This document shows positions 1 to 8,192 of a DNA stretch of 51,661 nucleotides, one piece after another; position 1 is the first letter of the stretch, and each line of letters opens with the position of its first letter. The stretch is taken from NCBI GenBank assembly GCA_964486925.1, contig CAZAOY010000012.1:1-51661 (forward strand), read 5' to 3'. The position numbers and the translations under genes are program-made. This DNA comes from CAZAOY01 sp964486925 (GTDB lineage Bacteria; Bacillota; Clostridia; Oscillospirales; Ruminococcaceae). Below the pieces are notes generated by a model. That model ran no database searches. It saw only the letters and a list, made by a program, of their open reading frames with translations, and was not told the origin of the DNA.

Positions 1-39
1 TGACATAAGCTTAAATTTACATAAAGTGTAAATTAAGTA

Positions 40-68
40 TTGAAAATATTAGAGTAATGTGTTAAAAT
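40..68 (+). promoter_or_regulatory. sigma-A promoter upstream of parB
   Basis: TTGAAA at 40-45 and TAAAAT at 63-68 are separated by 17 bp, a good vegetative promoter about 100 bp before parB. In this lineage parB usually follows parA. The window begins just upstream of this promoter, so parA, if present, lies outside it. Confidence 0.55.
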
Positions 69-170
69 ATAATTAGAATAATAAAGTATATATAAGACTT
101 CACGTAAGGATGTGGCTTACTCATAAATTAACTACAGGTAATGAGTGATATAATGATATGTAAGGAGGCG

Positions 171-1034
171 ATGGATATAAAAGCAGGATTAGGATTAGGC
201 AAGGGGCTTCATGCACTTTTTGAAGATAGCGAGAGTGATACTTCACAAGAACCAGTGCGTGTTGTAAAGATATCAGAGGTAGAGCCTAATAAACATCAGC
301 CACGTAAGGAATTTGATACGCAATCTTTAGAACAGCTAGCCGATTCGATTAGACAGTATGGTTTGTTGCAACCTTTGTTAGTTGTCAAGAGATCTGATAA
401 TGTATATATGATAGTTGCCGGTGAAAGGCGTTGGCGTGCTTGCAGGATGGCAGGGATTGATGAAATTCCAGTTATTATTAAGGACGCTAGTGAAAGTATG
501 ATAATGGAGCTATCATTAATTGAAAATCTTCAACGTGAGGATTTAAATCCTGTTGAAGAGGCGTTAGGATATAAGGAATTAGCGGAGAAATATAGCTTTA
601 CCCAAGAAGAGATTGCTACTAAAGTAGGAAAATCACGATCGGCAGTAACAAATAGCATGAGGATATTAAACCTTCCAAAATCCGTTCTGGAGATGTTAAA
701 GGATGGGAAGATAACTACCGGTCATGCGAGAGCCTTATTGTCGCTACCCGGTGAGCTATGTGAGAGTTATGCAAGGCTAATTGTAAGCAAGGGTCTAAGT
801 GTACGTGATATAGAACGGCGGGTAAATGAGGTTAACCGTTCAGCCAATACCCCCGCACAGAGAGCAAAGCTAAGGGATAGCTATTATGATGAGGTTGAGA
901 TTGCCCTTAAAGAGTATCTTGGCAGTAAGGTCAAGGTTGTGGAGAACAAGGGTAAGGGAAAGATTGAGATAGAGTTTACAAATATGGATCAGTTAAAGAC
1001 TATAATGGGTCAGTTAAGTAATGATTTAGAGTAG
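171..1034 (+). CDS. parB: ParB/Spo0J chromosome-partitioning protein
   Basis: Centromere-binding CTPase that loads at parS sites near the origin and works with ParA and SMC in chromosome segregation. The N-terminus GLGLGKGLHALF is the family signature. The ParB/Srx domain carries GERRWRAC (about residues 84-91), the arginine-rich CTP-binding box. A helix-turn-helix follows (TQEEIATKVGKSRSAVTNSM, about 140-160), then a C-terminal dimerisation segment. At 287 aa the length is normal. The start is uncertain: ATG 171 gives the family N-terminus, but the strong AAGGAGG at 162-168 lies only 2 nt before it. In-frame ATGs at 141 and 153 would add 10 or 6 residues and have no good ribosome binding site. 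serS follows after 27 nt. Suggests a near-origin location. Confidence 0.93.
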   Translation: MDIKAGLGLGKGLHALFEDSESDTSQEPVRVVKISEVEPNKHQPRKEFDTQSLEQLADSIRQYGLLQPLLVVKRSDNVYMIVAGERRWRACRMAGIDEIPVIIKDASESMIMELSLIENLQREDLNPVEEALGYKELAEKYSFTQEEIATKVGKSRSAVTNSMRILNLPKSVLEMLKDGKITTGHARALLSLPGELCESYARLIVSKGLSVRDIERRVNEVNRSANTPAQRAKLRDSYYDEVEIALKEYLGSKVKVVENKGKGKIEIEFTNMDQLKTIMGQLSNDLE

Positions 1035-1061
1035 ATATAAAAACGAAAGGGTTGGTTTAAT

Positions 1062-2342
1062 ATGTTAGATATCAAGCTAATTAGGGAGAATGAACAGTTT
1101 GTAAAGGCGGCACTGCAAAAGAGAAATGGAAGCTATAACGAGATTATTGATGAGATTATCGCAATTGATGAAAAGCGCAGAGAGGTTATCTTAACATCTG
1201 AAAAGTTAAAGAGTGAGCAGAATGTAATGACAAAGCAGATCCCAATCCTCAAAAAAGAGGGCAAGGATACAGCGGAGTTAATGGATCAGATGAAAGAACT
1301 ATCAGAAAAGGCAAAGGAGCAGGCTGCTATAGTTGCACAGCTGGAGAGCAAGCAACGGGATCTGTTACTATCTGTTCCAAACCTACCAAATGAGGCTGTA
1401 CCTGATGGTAAAACAGAGGATGACAATGTTATCATAAGAACTCATGGTGAGCTTCCAAGCTTTACCTTTGAGCCAAAAGCCCATTGGGATATTGGTAAAG
1501 AGCTCTCTATCCTTGACCCTGAAACAGCGGCTAAGGTTACAGGTGCAAGGTTTCATTTCTATAAAGGACTTGGTGCAAGGCTCGAGCGTGCGGTTATTAA
1601 CTTTTTCTTAAATACCCACACCCAGCATGGATATACCGAAATTCAACCTCCATATATGGTAAACCGTGCTTCAATGACCGGAACAGGACAGCTTCCAAAG
1701 TTTGAGGAGGATGCATTCAAGCTAGCTGATGTGGATTACTTCTTAATCCCGACAGCTGAGGTACCTGTTACCAATATGTATCGTGATGATATCCTTAAGA
1801 ATGAGGATCTACCTATACGGTACTGTGCTTATTCAGCATGTTTTAGGGCGGAGGCAGGAAGTGCCGGTAGAGATCAACGTGGACTTATCCGTCAGCACCA
1901 GTTTAACAAGGTCGAGCTAGTTAAGTTTGCTAAGCCGGAGGAATCTTATGATGAGCTGGAGAAGCTAACGGCGGACGCAGAGCGCACTCTACAGCTTCTA
2001 GGACTACCATATAGGGTAATTAACCTTTGTGGTGGGGATTTAGGATTTTCAAGTGCTAAGACCTATGATATTGAGGTATGGCTTCCTTCTTATAATGCCT
2101 ATAAAGAGATCTCATCTTGTTCAAACTTTGAGAACTATCAGGCAAGGCGAGCCAACATTAAATATAAGGCTGATGCAAAGGCTAAAGCGCAGTTTGTTCA
2201 TACCTTAAACGGATCTGGCCTAGCGGTCGGAAGAACTGTTGCGGCAATTCTAGAAAACTACCAGAATGAAGATGGTTCTGTAACAGTACCGGATGTATTA
2301 GTTCCATATATGGGATGCGAGGTAATTAAAGGGATAGATTAA
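1062..2342 (+). CDS. serS: seryl-tRNA synthetase
   Basis: Charges tRNA-Ser (and tRNA-Sec) with serine in the cytoplasm. The 426 residues match the family length. The N-terminal ~110 residues form the long antiparallel coiled-coil arm that holds the tRNA variable arm (charged, Glu/Lys-rich). The class II core follows: motif 2 around ACFRAEAGSAGRDQRG with the Arg that contacts ATP, and motif 3 NGSGLAVGRTVAAILENYQ near the C-terminus. AAAGGG precedes the ATG. It follows parB closely and probably shares its transcript. No unusual residue was noticed. Confidence 0.97.
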   Translation: MLDIKLIRENEQFVKAALQKRNGSYNEIIDEIIAIDEKRREVILTSEKLKSEQNVMTKQIPILKKEGKDTAELMDQMKELSEKAKEQAAIVAQLESKQRDLLLSVPNLPNEAVPDGKTEDDNVIIRTHGELPSFTFEPKAHWDIGKELSILDPETAAKVTGARFHFYKGLGARLERAVINFFLNTHTQHGYTEIQPPYMVNRASMTGTGQLPKFEEDAFKLADVDYFLIPTAEVPVTNMYRDDILKNEDLPIRYCAYSACFRAEAGSAGRDQRGLIRQHQFNKVELVKFAKPEESYDELEKLTADAERTLQLLGLPYRVINLCGGDLGFSSAKTYDIEVWLPSYNAYKEISSCSNFENYQARRANIKYKADAKAKAQFVHTLNGSGLAVGRTVAAILENYQNEDGSVTVPDVLVPYMGCEVIKGID

Positions 2343-2420
2343 CCGAGAGATTTCTTTTTCTTTATTGCTTTTTGAGAACTGCTAAAATTGCAGGTTGACT
2401 GTGTGGGAGGTTAGTTAGGT

Positions 2421-3179
2421 ATGGGAGAAGTTAATGGGGGAAACGGTATATATTGCAAACAAACTGATGTAAATTTTTATGATTGTGACCTTAACAAGTT
2501 AGCTAGAATGTCCTCTATAATGAAGCAGATTGCAGATATTGCAGGGGTAGACTTTACCAATCGTGGTTTTTCTCATAGTTTCTTGATGGAGAATAACATG
2601 GTATTTCTTCTTTCAAAGGTTGCAGTTGTGCAGGATAGGCCTATCGCTTCAGGAGAGAGGATTACTGTAAAGACCTTTCCACGTACCCCTAGCGGATCTA
2701 CCTTTATCCGTGAGGTTATCTTTGAGGACGTTAGCGGTACGGAGATACTTTGGGCGACCACCTCATGGCTAATGGTAAACCCTACTACAAGAAGGATTTT
2801 GCGGACTAAAAGCTTTACCGATAACTACAGTATCCCATGTGATGATACCACCCCGACTAGATCAGATATGTTTAACAGGATTAAATATGACGAGGATAGG
2901 CTACAGTCTGTGGGAACACATAAAGTTTGTTTTTCCCAAATTGATGGAAACAACCATATGTATAACGCCTTTTACAGCGATGTGGTTTATGACTTTATAC
3001 CATACTCTATTGCAGTTAAGAGGGTGAGAGAGTACAATATAACCTTTAAGAAGGAAGCTGTACTAGGGGATGTTATAGAGGTATATACCTATGATAATCC
3101 AGATGAATTTAGTTGTACCGTCGTAGGTAAGATAGATGAGAAGGTATGCTTTGAAGCACAAATATTCTATATAGATTAA
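2421..3179 (+). CDS. acyl-ACP thioesterase (FatA/FatB family)
   Basis: Predicted to hydrolyse acyl-ACP and release free fatty acid, ending or diverting fatty-acid synthesis. The 252 residues fit a bacterial double-hotdog thioesterase. The first hotdog starts with QTDVNFYDCD. The second contains DGNNHMYNAFY (about 175-185), which corresponds to the plant and bacterial D-x-N-x-H-V-N-N catalytic segment (Asn177/178, His179). The ATG follows GTGGGAGG at 2402-2409 with a slightly long spacer. It lies between serS and guaB; the 78 nt gap after serS shows no clear terminator, so read-through from serS is likely. With the FakA/DegV genes at 8-11.6 kb it could supply fatty acids for acyl-phosphate formation; that link is inferred. 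Confidence 0.85.
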   Translation: MGEVNGGNGIYCKQTDVNFYDCDLNKLARMSSIMKQIADIAGVDFTNRGFSHSFLMENNMVFLLSKVAVVQDRPIASGERITVKTFPRTPSGSTFIREVIFEDVSGTEILWATTSWLMVNPTTRRILRTKSFTDNYSIPCDDTTPTRSDMFNRIKYDEDRLQSVGTHKVCFSQIDGNNHMYNAFYSDVVYDFIPYSIAVKRVREYNITFKKEAVLGDVIEVYTYDNPDEFSCTVVGKIDEKVCFEAQIFYID

Positions 3180-3251
3180 GCAGTAGTTGCGATTGTGAAT
3201 CTTTACTAGAAATGTGTTGTAATATACAGTAAAGTTCTAAGATAAATACAG

Positions 3252-3280
3252 TTGAAAAAAGTAAAAAAAAGTGATACAAT
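3252..3280 (+). promoter_or_regulatory. sigma-A promoter of guaB
   Basis: TTGAAA (3252-3257) and TACAAT (3275-3280) with 17 bp between. Transcription should start near 3287, giving a ~90 nt leader that contains the 3302-3346 hairpin. Confidence 0.75.
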
Positions 3281-3301
3281 ATATAGAAATACCAATTTAA
3301 C

Positions 3302-3346
3302 TAAAACTTTTCTTCTATAGGGTATACCTGTCGAAGAAAAGTTTTA
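3302..3346 (+). promoter_or_regulatory. 14-bp stem-loop in the guaB leader
   Basis: The arms 3302-3315 and 3333-3346 are perfectly complementary over 14 bp. The 17-nt loop contains the 8-bp palindrome GGTATACC (3321-3328). No run of T follows, so it is not an intrinsic terminator. It ends about 30 nt before the guaB start codon. It does not resemble the purine riboswitch core. Confidence 0.6.
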
Positions 3347-3376
3347 CATATACATAAAAAAGAAGGAGAGTTAAGG

Positions 3377-4855
3377 ATGATAACAACCAATTTTTCTGAC
3401 AAATTTGTAAAAGAGGGTCTTACCTTTGATGACGTGCTGTTAATTCCGGCAAAATCCGATGTTTTACCAAGCGAGGTAGACGTAAAGACTAGACTCGCTA
3501 GGGATATCTATTTAAACACCCCTATTATAACGGCGGCGATGGATACTGTTACAGAGGCACGTATGGCGATTGCAATTGCACGTGAGGGTGGGATTGGTGT
3601 CATACACAAAAATATGTCGATAGAGCGGCAGGCGGATGAGGTTGACAAGGTTAAACGTTCAGAAAATGGAGTTATTGTAAATCCATTCTTTCTAAGCCCA
3701 GATCATTTTGTTTTTGATGCAGACGAGCTTATGGGAAAATATAAGATATCGGGTGTTCCGATTGTAGAGGATGGTAAGCTTGTTGGGATATTAACAAATA
3801 GGGATTTAAGATTTTTAACCGATTTTAGCATTAAAATCTCGCAGGTTATGACAAAAGAAAACCTAGTTACCGCTCCGGTTGACACTACATTAGAGCAGGC
3901 GCAGGATATTCTATGCAAGTATAAAATCGAAAAGCTTCCACTGGTTGACGATAAAGGTAACCTTAAGGGACTTATCACTATTAAAGATATTGAGAAGGCT
4001 GTTCAGTATCCAAACTCTGCTAGAGATAAGAGCGGGCGACTACTTTGCGCGGCGGCGATAGGGGTTACAGCTGACGTTTTAGAGCGCACAAGAGCGCTTG
4101 TTGAGGCACAGGTTGATGTACTTGTACTAGATTCCGCGCATGGTCATAGTTCAGGGATTATTAACTGTGTTAAGAAAATTAAAGCAGAGTTTCCTGATAT
4201 CGCGCTGATTGCAGGGAATATTGCAACTGCGGAGGCGGCTGAGGAGCTGATTGCAGCGGGGGCTGATGCTATAAAGGTAGGGATTGGGCCTGGTTCAATC
4301 TGTACAACCCGTGTGGTAGCAGGGATTGGTGTACCGCAGATTACGGCGGTGTATGATGCGGCGTGTGTGGCTGTAAAGCATAACATCCCAGTTATCGCTG
4401 ACGGTGGGATAAAGTATTCCGGGGATATTGTAAAGGCTTTAGCGGCGGGTGCGTCAACCGTAATGCTAGGCTCTATCCTTGCAGGATGTGAGGAATCCCC
4501 TGGTGATAGCGAAATTTATCAAGGTAGACAGTTTAAGGTGTACCGTGGTATGGGAAGCCTTGGTGCAATGGCAGAGGGTAGTAAGGACAGATACTTCCAA
4601 CAGAATAACAAAAAGCTTGTTCCGGAGGGTGTAGAAGGTAGAGTACCGTACAAAGGACACCTTGTGGAAACTATATATCAGCTAATAGGCGGATTACGTG
4701 CCGGTATGGGATACTGTGGTTGTGAAACTATTGAACAGCTACATCAAAAGGCACAGTTTGTAAAGATTACAGGTGCAGGGCTTAAGGAAAGCCATCCACA
4801 TGACATCTATATTACTAAGGAAGCGCCAAACTACTCGGTAAATCCGGATAATTAG
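3377..4855 (+). CDS. guaB: IMP dehydrogenase
   Basis: Oxidises IMP to XMP with NAD+, the committed step to guanine nucleotides. The 492 residues contain the TIM barrel start (GLTFDDVLLIPAKS) and two CBS domains inserted at about residues 95-215. These are followed by the phosphate and NAD loops and the catalytic loop GPGSICTTRVVAG with Cys309. The mobile flap/YRGMGSLGAM segment is present. AGAAGGAGAG precedes ATG 3377 at a good distance. It is monocistronic: own promoter at 3252, followed by the hairpin region 4891-5031. The CBS pair implies adenine/guanine nucleotide allostery as in other bacterial enzymes. The structured leader suggests extra post-transcriptional control. Confidence 0.97.
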   Translation: MITTNFSDKFVKEGLTFDDVLLIPAKSDVLPSEVDVKTRLARDIYLNTPIITAAMDTVTEARMAIAIAREGGIGVIHKNMSIERQADEVDKVKRSENGVIVNPFFLSPDHFVFDADELMGKYKISGVPIVEDGKLVGILTNRDLRFLTDFSIKISQVMTKENLVTAPVDTTLEQAQDILCKYKIEKLPLVDDKGNLKGLITIKDIEKAVQYPNSARDKSGRLLCAAAIGVTADVLERTRALVEAQVDVLVLDSAHGHSSGIINCVKKIKAEFPDIALIAGNIATAEAAEELIAAGADAIKVGIGPGSICTTRVVAGIGVPQITAVYDAACVAVKHNIPVIADGGIKYSGDIVKALAAGASTVMLGSILAGCEESPGDSEIYQGRQFKVYRGMGSLGAMAEGSKDRYFQQNNKKLVPEGVEGRVPYKGHLVETIYQLIGGLRAGMGYCGCETIEQLHQKAQFVKITGAGLKESHPHDIYITKEAPNYSVNPDN

Positions 4856-4890
4856 TATGCAACTACTATACATTACCCTAAGTTTAAATG

Positions 4891-4929
4891 GCAGATAATA
4901 ATACGTTTTGACTTAAGGCAGTTATCTGC
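4891..4929 (+). repeat. 8-bp inverted repeat after guaB
   Basis: GCAGATAA (4891-4898) pairs with TTATCTGC (4922-4929) around a 23-nt loop, 35 nt after the guaB stop. There is no T tract. It may be a 3'-end hairpin acting with the structure at 4960-5031. Confidence 0.35.
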
Positions 4930-4959
4930 TGATGGGAAGGTAAAAATAACAAAAGCACG

Positions 4960-5031
4960 ACAGAGGTTGTGTCAACCATACGAGTCCACGGTTTAGACCG
5001 TCCTTGTATGTACTGGCATAACCTCTGTTTT
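4960..5031 (+). terminator. nested three-stem terminator between guaB and the convergent small gene
   Basis: Outer stem ACAGAGGTT/AACCTCTGT (4960-4968 with 5020-5028). Middle stem of 8 bp, 4977-4984 with 5003-5010, including one G-U pair. Inner stem ACGGT/ACCGT (4988-4992 with 4997-5001) with loop TTAG. TTTTA follows, as expected for guaB termination. The A-rich left flank would serve less well on the other strand. It is longer and more elaborate than a usual terminator. Confidence 0.6.
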
Positions 5032-5063
5032 ATATATTAATATAACTATATGTGTATATTAAT

Positions 5064-5360
5064 TTATGACGCCCGAACCTGAATCATAACAGGTTCACTA
5101 CGTGCGTTATCTGCATTCTTTGCATAGATAGACACAGAGTATACCCCTCCGCCACCACCGTATGGCACATCGGTTCTTAGGATATATTTATCTTCTACCT
5201 TTTTAAACTGCTCCATCATACCCGCCATTGGCACAGATATATAAACTCCGCTGACCTCTTGGTTACTGGAGGTAACCTCCGCTTCGATAACAATACGTTG
5301 TCCGGCTCTCACTTCACGTGGTAGTCCGGTTACTCTAAGAGTGCATTCAAACTTTTCCAT
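5064..5360 (-). CDS. hypothetical small beta-rich protein (98 aa)
   Basis: I do not recognise a family. The 98 residues have no signal peptide or membrane segment. They alternate short hydrophobic strands with turns (GLPREVRAGQRIVIEAEV, SGVYISVP, GGVYSVSIYAKNADNARSE), which looks like an immunoglobulin-like or CARDB-like beta sandwich. A five-glycine turn lies at about residues 69-73. ATG 5360 is chosen because AAGGGGGA precedes it; the frame stays open further upstream without a site. It is monocistronic, has a strong promoter at 5509-5537 and a ~150-nt leader, and faces guaB. The strong promoter suggests real expression. Confidence 0.7.
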   Translation of the reverse strand: MEKFECTLRVTGLPREVRAGQRIVIEAEVTSSNQEVSGVYISVPMAGMMEQFKKVEDKYILRTDVPYGGGGGVYSVSIYAKNADNARSEPVMIQVRAS

Positions 5361-5443
5361 AGCAATCCCCCTTATCCTCGCCTTTATATTAGTATGATCC
5401 ACCAAGGCGAAGTAGCAGATCATAACAATAGTATGGTTTATGG

Positions 5444-5461
5444 TAGATATACCTATATCTA
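5444..5461. repeat. 8-bp inverted repeat in the leader of the small gene
   Basis: TAGATATA and TATATCTA are separated by CC. The element lies about 50 bp downstream of the promoter at 5509-5537 (on -). It could be an operator or a small hairpin. Confidence 0.35.
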
Positions 5462-5508
5462 TGCTGAACACTAAAAAACATGCAGTGCAGATGTGATTTA
5501 TATAAACT

Positions 5509-5537
5509 AGTATAACATGAAATATGATAGATGTCAA
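5509..5537 (-). promoter_or_regulatory. sigma-A promoter of the 98-aa gene
   Basis: On the minus strand TTGACA (5537-5532) and TATACT (5514-5509) are 17 bp apart, close to the ideal vegetative promoter. Confidence 0.75.
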
Positions 5538-5576
5538 TAAATTTTAGTAATATTACCCTAAATTTATAAATTGCGC

Positions 5577-5610
5577 AAAAAATTAGAAGGAATAAGATCC
5601 TTCTAATTTT
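5577..5610 (-). terminator. intrinsic terminator of groESL
   Basis: The 12-bp arms 5579-5590 and 5599-5610 pair perfectly around an 8-nt loop. Reading on the minus strand the stem ends in a run of T (TTTTTT) before GCGC. It lies 32 bp past the groEL stop. Confidence 0.85.
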
Positions 5611-5641
5611 AATTAATCTTTTATAGCCTTGGGGTATCTTC

Positions 5642-7279
5642 TTAGTACATACCGCCCATACCACCCATGCCGCCCATGGTAGGAGCAGGAGCCGGTTCTG
5701 GTTCTTTAATATCAGAAACTAATGATTCGGTGGTTAGCACCATTGAAGCAACGGAAGCGGCGTTTTGTAAAGCACTTCTTGTTACCTTAGTAGGGTCAAC
5801 AATACCACTAGAGATCATATCAACGTATTCTTCTTTATAAGCGTCAAAGCCGTAACCAACTTTATCAGCTGTTAAGATGTTGTTAATAATAACAGAACCT
5901 TCTAGGCCTGCATTTAGAGCGATCTGGCGGATAGGATCTTCAAGAGCCTTAAGCACGATAGAAGCGCCTGTCTTTTCATCGCCGCTTAGGGTTTCCATAA
6001 GCTTAGCAACATCAGGGATAGCGTTAATTAGTGATGTACCACCACCGGAAACGATACCTTCTTCTACCGCAGCCTTAGTAGCCGCAAGTGCATCTTCAAT
6101 ACGTAGCTTCTTTTCTTTCATTTCAATTTCGGTAGCCGCACCAACTCTTATTACAGCAACCCCGCCTGAAAGCTTAGCAAGACGTTCTTGTAGCTTTTCA
6201 CGGTCAAAATCAGAGGTGGTAGTTTCAATTTGAGATTTAATCTGGTTAATTCTAGCTTTGATCTCGTCGGCATTACCAGCACCATCAACGATAATGGTGT
6301 TTTCTTTTTGAATCTTAATCTGTTTTGCACGGCCTAGCTGTTCCATAGTGGTATCCTTAAGCTCTAGACCAAGCTCTTCAGTAATAACCTCACCACCTGT
6401 TAGGATTGCGATATCACGAAGCATCTCTTTTCTTCTGTCACCAAAGCCAGGAGCTTTTACAGCGATACAGGTAAATGTTCCACGAAGTTTATTTAGAATT
6501 AGGGTAGCAAGTGCTTCGCCTTCAATATCTTCAGCGATAATAACAAGCTTACGGCCTGATTGTACAATCTGTTCTAGAACAGGAAGAATCTCTTGGATGT
6601 TGGTAATCTTTTTATCGGTAATTAGCACTAGAGCGTCGTCGATAACTGCTTCCATCTTATCGGTATCGGTAACCATATAAGGTGAAACATAACCACGGTC
6701 AAACTGCATACCTTCAACTACTTCACTAAAGGTTTCAGCAGTCTTAGATTCTTCTATAGTAATAACGCCATCAGCAGTTACCTTTTCCATAGCTTCAGCG
6801 ATAAGCTTTCCAACAAATTCATCTCCGGCAGAGATGGTAGCAACTCTAGCAATATCCTCTGTACCATCCACCTTTTTAGAGTTTTTGATAACGGTATCAA
6901 CCGCTACATCAACAGCTTTGCTAATACCTTTTTTTAGCACCATTGGGTTTGCGCCTGCCGCAACGTTCTTCATTCCTTCGCGCACTAGAGCCTGAGCAAG
7001 CAGAGTTGCGGTGGTAGTACCATCCCCTGCGGCATCGTTAGTTTTGGTAGCAACCTCTTTAACGAGCTGTGCTCCCATGTTCTCAAATGCATCTTCAAGC
7101 TCAATCTCTTTAGCGATAGTAACACCGTCGTTAGTAATAAGTGGTGCGCCAAACTTTTTATCTAGAACTACATTTCTGCCTTTTGGTCCTAAGGTAATCT
7201 TTACGGTATCTGCAAGCTTATCGATACCGGCTTGGAGTGCTTTTCTTGCCTGTTCTCCGTATACAATTTGTTTTGCCAT
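5642..7279 (-). CDS. groL: chaperonin GroEL (Hsp60)
   Basis: Double-ring ATP-driven folding chamber that works with GroES. The 545 residues from MAKQIVYGEQARKALQ are full length. GDGTTTATLLAQ carries the ATPase Asp, and apical and intermediate domains are intact. The C-terminus is the typical Gly/Met tail GGMGGMGGMY. ATG 7279 is chosen over an upstream TTG at 7297 because GAAAGGGG (part of that upstream extension) sits 8 nt before it and MAKQ is the universal start. Second gene of groES-groEL, 54 nt after groES, controlled by CIRCE/HrcA upstream of groES and ended by the terminator at 5577-5610. Confidence 0.98.
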   Translation of the reverse strand: MAKQIVYGEQARKALQAGIDKLADTVKITLGPKGRNVVLDKKFGAPLITNDGVTIAKEIELEDAFENMGAQLVKEVATKTNDAAGDGTTTATLLAQALVREGMKNVAAGANPMVLKKGISKAVDVAVDTVIKNSKKVDGTEDIARVATISAGDEFVGKLIAEAMEKVTADGVITIEESKTAETFSEVVEGMQFDRGYVSPYMVTDTDKMEAVIDDALVLITDKKITNIQEILPVLEQIVQSGRKLVIIAEDIEGEALATLILNKLRGTFTCIAVKAPGFGDRRKEMLRDIAILTGGEVITEELGLELKDTTMEQLGRAKQIKIQKENTIIVDGAGNADEIKARINQIKSQIETTTSDFDREKLQERLAKLSGGVAVIRVGAATEIEMKEKKLRIEDALAATKAAVEEGIVSGGGTSLINAIPDVAKLMETLSGDEKTGASIVLKALEDPIRQIALNAGLEGSVIINNILTADKVGYGFDAYKEEYVDMISSGIVDPTKVTRSALQNAASVASMVLTTESLVSDIKEPEPAPAPTMGGMGGMGGMY

Positions 7280-7333
7280 ATGTTTTGCCCCTTTCAAAGA
7301 TGAAATTAAATTCTTTTAGTAATACTGTCTTAC

Positions 7334-7618
7334 CTATATAACAACAGCTAAAATGTCTGATTGACGTACAATAATATATTCTTCGCTATCTAATTTAACT
7401 TCTGTTCCTGCGTATTTGCTGTATAAAACTTTATCTCCTACAGATACTTCCATTACAATCTCTTTTCCGTCAACAACGCCGCCAGGACCTACCTCAACAA
7501 CCTCTGCTAGCTGTGGTTTTTCCTTTGCCGCTCCAGCTAGGATGATACCGCTTTTAGTTGTTTCCTCTGCTTCAACCATCTTTATTACTACTCTGTCTGC
7601 TAGAGGTTTAATTTTCAT
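7334..7618 (-). CDS. groS: co-chaperonin GroES (Hsp10)
   Basis: Heptameric lid for GroEL. The 94 residues contain the start MKIKPLADRVVIKMVEAEE, the mobile loop around TTKSGIILAGAAKEKPQ and the C-terminal Y-I-V-x-x-D-I-L. TTAGGAGG is well placed before ATG 7618. First gene of the groESL operon. The promoter (7844-7872) lies about 230 bp upstream and the CIRCE operator sits just downstream of the -10 box, so HrcA would block initiation. Confidence 0.97.
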   Translation of the reverse strand: MKIKPLADRVVIKMVEAEETTKSGIILAGAAKEKPQLAEVVEVGPGGVVDGKEIVMEVSVGDKVLYSKYAGTEVKLDSEEYIIVRQSDILAVVI

Positions 7619-7808
7619 AATCTGTTTCCTCCTAAATTTGTTTGATTGTTTTCGCCACTTGTAGTGGGACGCACTGCGTTTTCATGCAACCTATACCCTG
7701 ATTGATTAATATAGATATCGGTTGACAGTTTGACTAGTCAATTAACACTCAAACCATCCGGTTTAAATAACTTATATTTAAAGTATAGATATCCAGATCG
7801 CTTGAGTG

Positions 7809-7835
7809 TTAGCACTCTTATGGTTTGAGTGCTAA
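7809..7835. promoter_or_regulatory. CIRCE operator (HrcA binding site)
   Basis: TTAGCACTC (7809-7817), a 9-nt spacer, and GAGTGCTAA (7827-7835) match the CIRCE consensus perfectly. The symmetry extends to TG/CA beyond the core (7807-7837). HrcA, the heat-shock repressor, is not encoded in this window. Confidence 0.97.
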
Positions 7836-7843
7836 CACTATTT

Positions 7844-7872
7844 ATTTTAATAAAAAAACTTGTAATTGTCAA
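7844..7872 (-). promoter_or_regulatory. sigma-A promoter of groESL
   Basis: On the minus strand TTGACA (7872-7867) and TAAAAT (7849-7844) are 17 bp apart. The first CIRCE half-site begins about 9 bp beyond the -10 box, the expected geometry for HrcA repression. Confidence 0.85.
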
Positions 7873-7903
7873 CATGTAAATTGTTAATAATTTTTAAATT
7901 ATA

Positions 7904-7932
7904 TTGACTTAATTTAATAAATAGTATACAAT
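7904..7932 (+). promoter_or_regulatory. sigma-A promoter of degV-ymdB, divergent from groESL
   Basis: TTGACT (7904-7909) and TACAAT (7927-7932) are 17 bp apart. It is back to back with the groESL promoter, the two -35 boxes 31 bp apart. It gives a leader of about 250 nt (7940-8192) before degV. That leader holds a pairing of GCAACAAAA (8083-8091) with TTTTGTTG (8109-8116) and no recognisable riboswitch. Confidence 0.65.
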
Positions 7933-8192
7933 ATATATACTTAAATATGGAAATTAGATTTTTCTATAATATTATAACTATGCCGTTAGCTTTTAGCTGT
8001 TGGTTTTGCTTTTACGACAATTCTATATACATTAAAGATAGCTAGTATTATTTAGCGATAGCTTAAAGGGTAGTTTTTAATTGGGCAACAAAATATTTCG
8101 TGATACTGTTTTGTTGATCCCAAAATGTTGAGTATTAAGTAAACGTGCAATATTTGATTGCCGAATTAATATCTAAAGAAGGAGAAGCTGGA

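Noticed and set aside
3281..3376. Purine (guanine) riboswitch in the guaB leader
   Set aside because: The leader is too short and has only one simple hairpin; the three-way junction and conserved loop sequences are not there.
5389..5664. 91-aa minus-strand open frame overlapping the groEL terminator and the small-gene promoter
   Set aside because: It crosses a terminator and a strong promoter, and the translation is a random AT-rich mixture.
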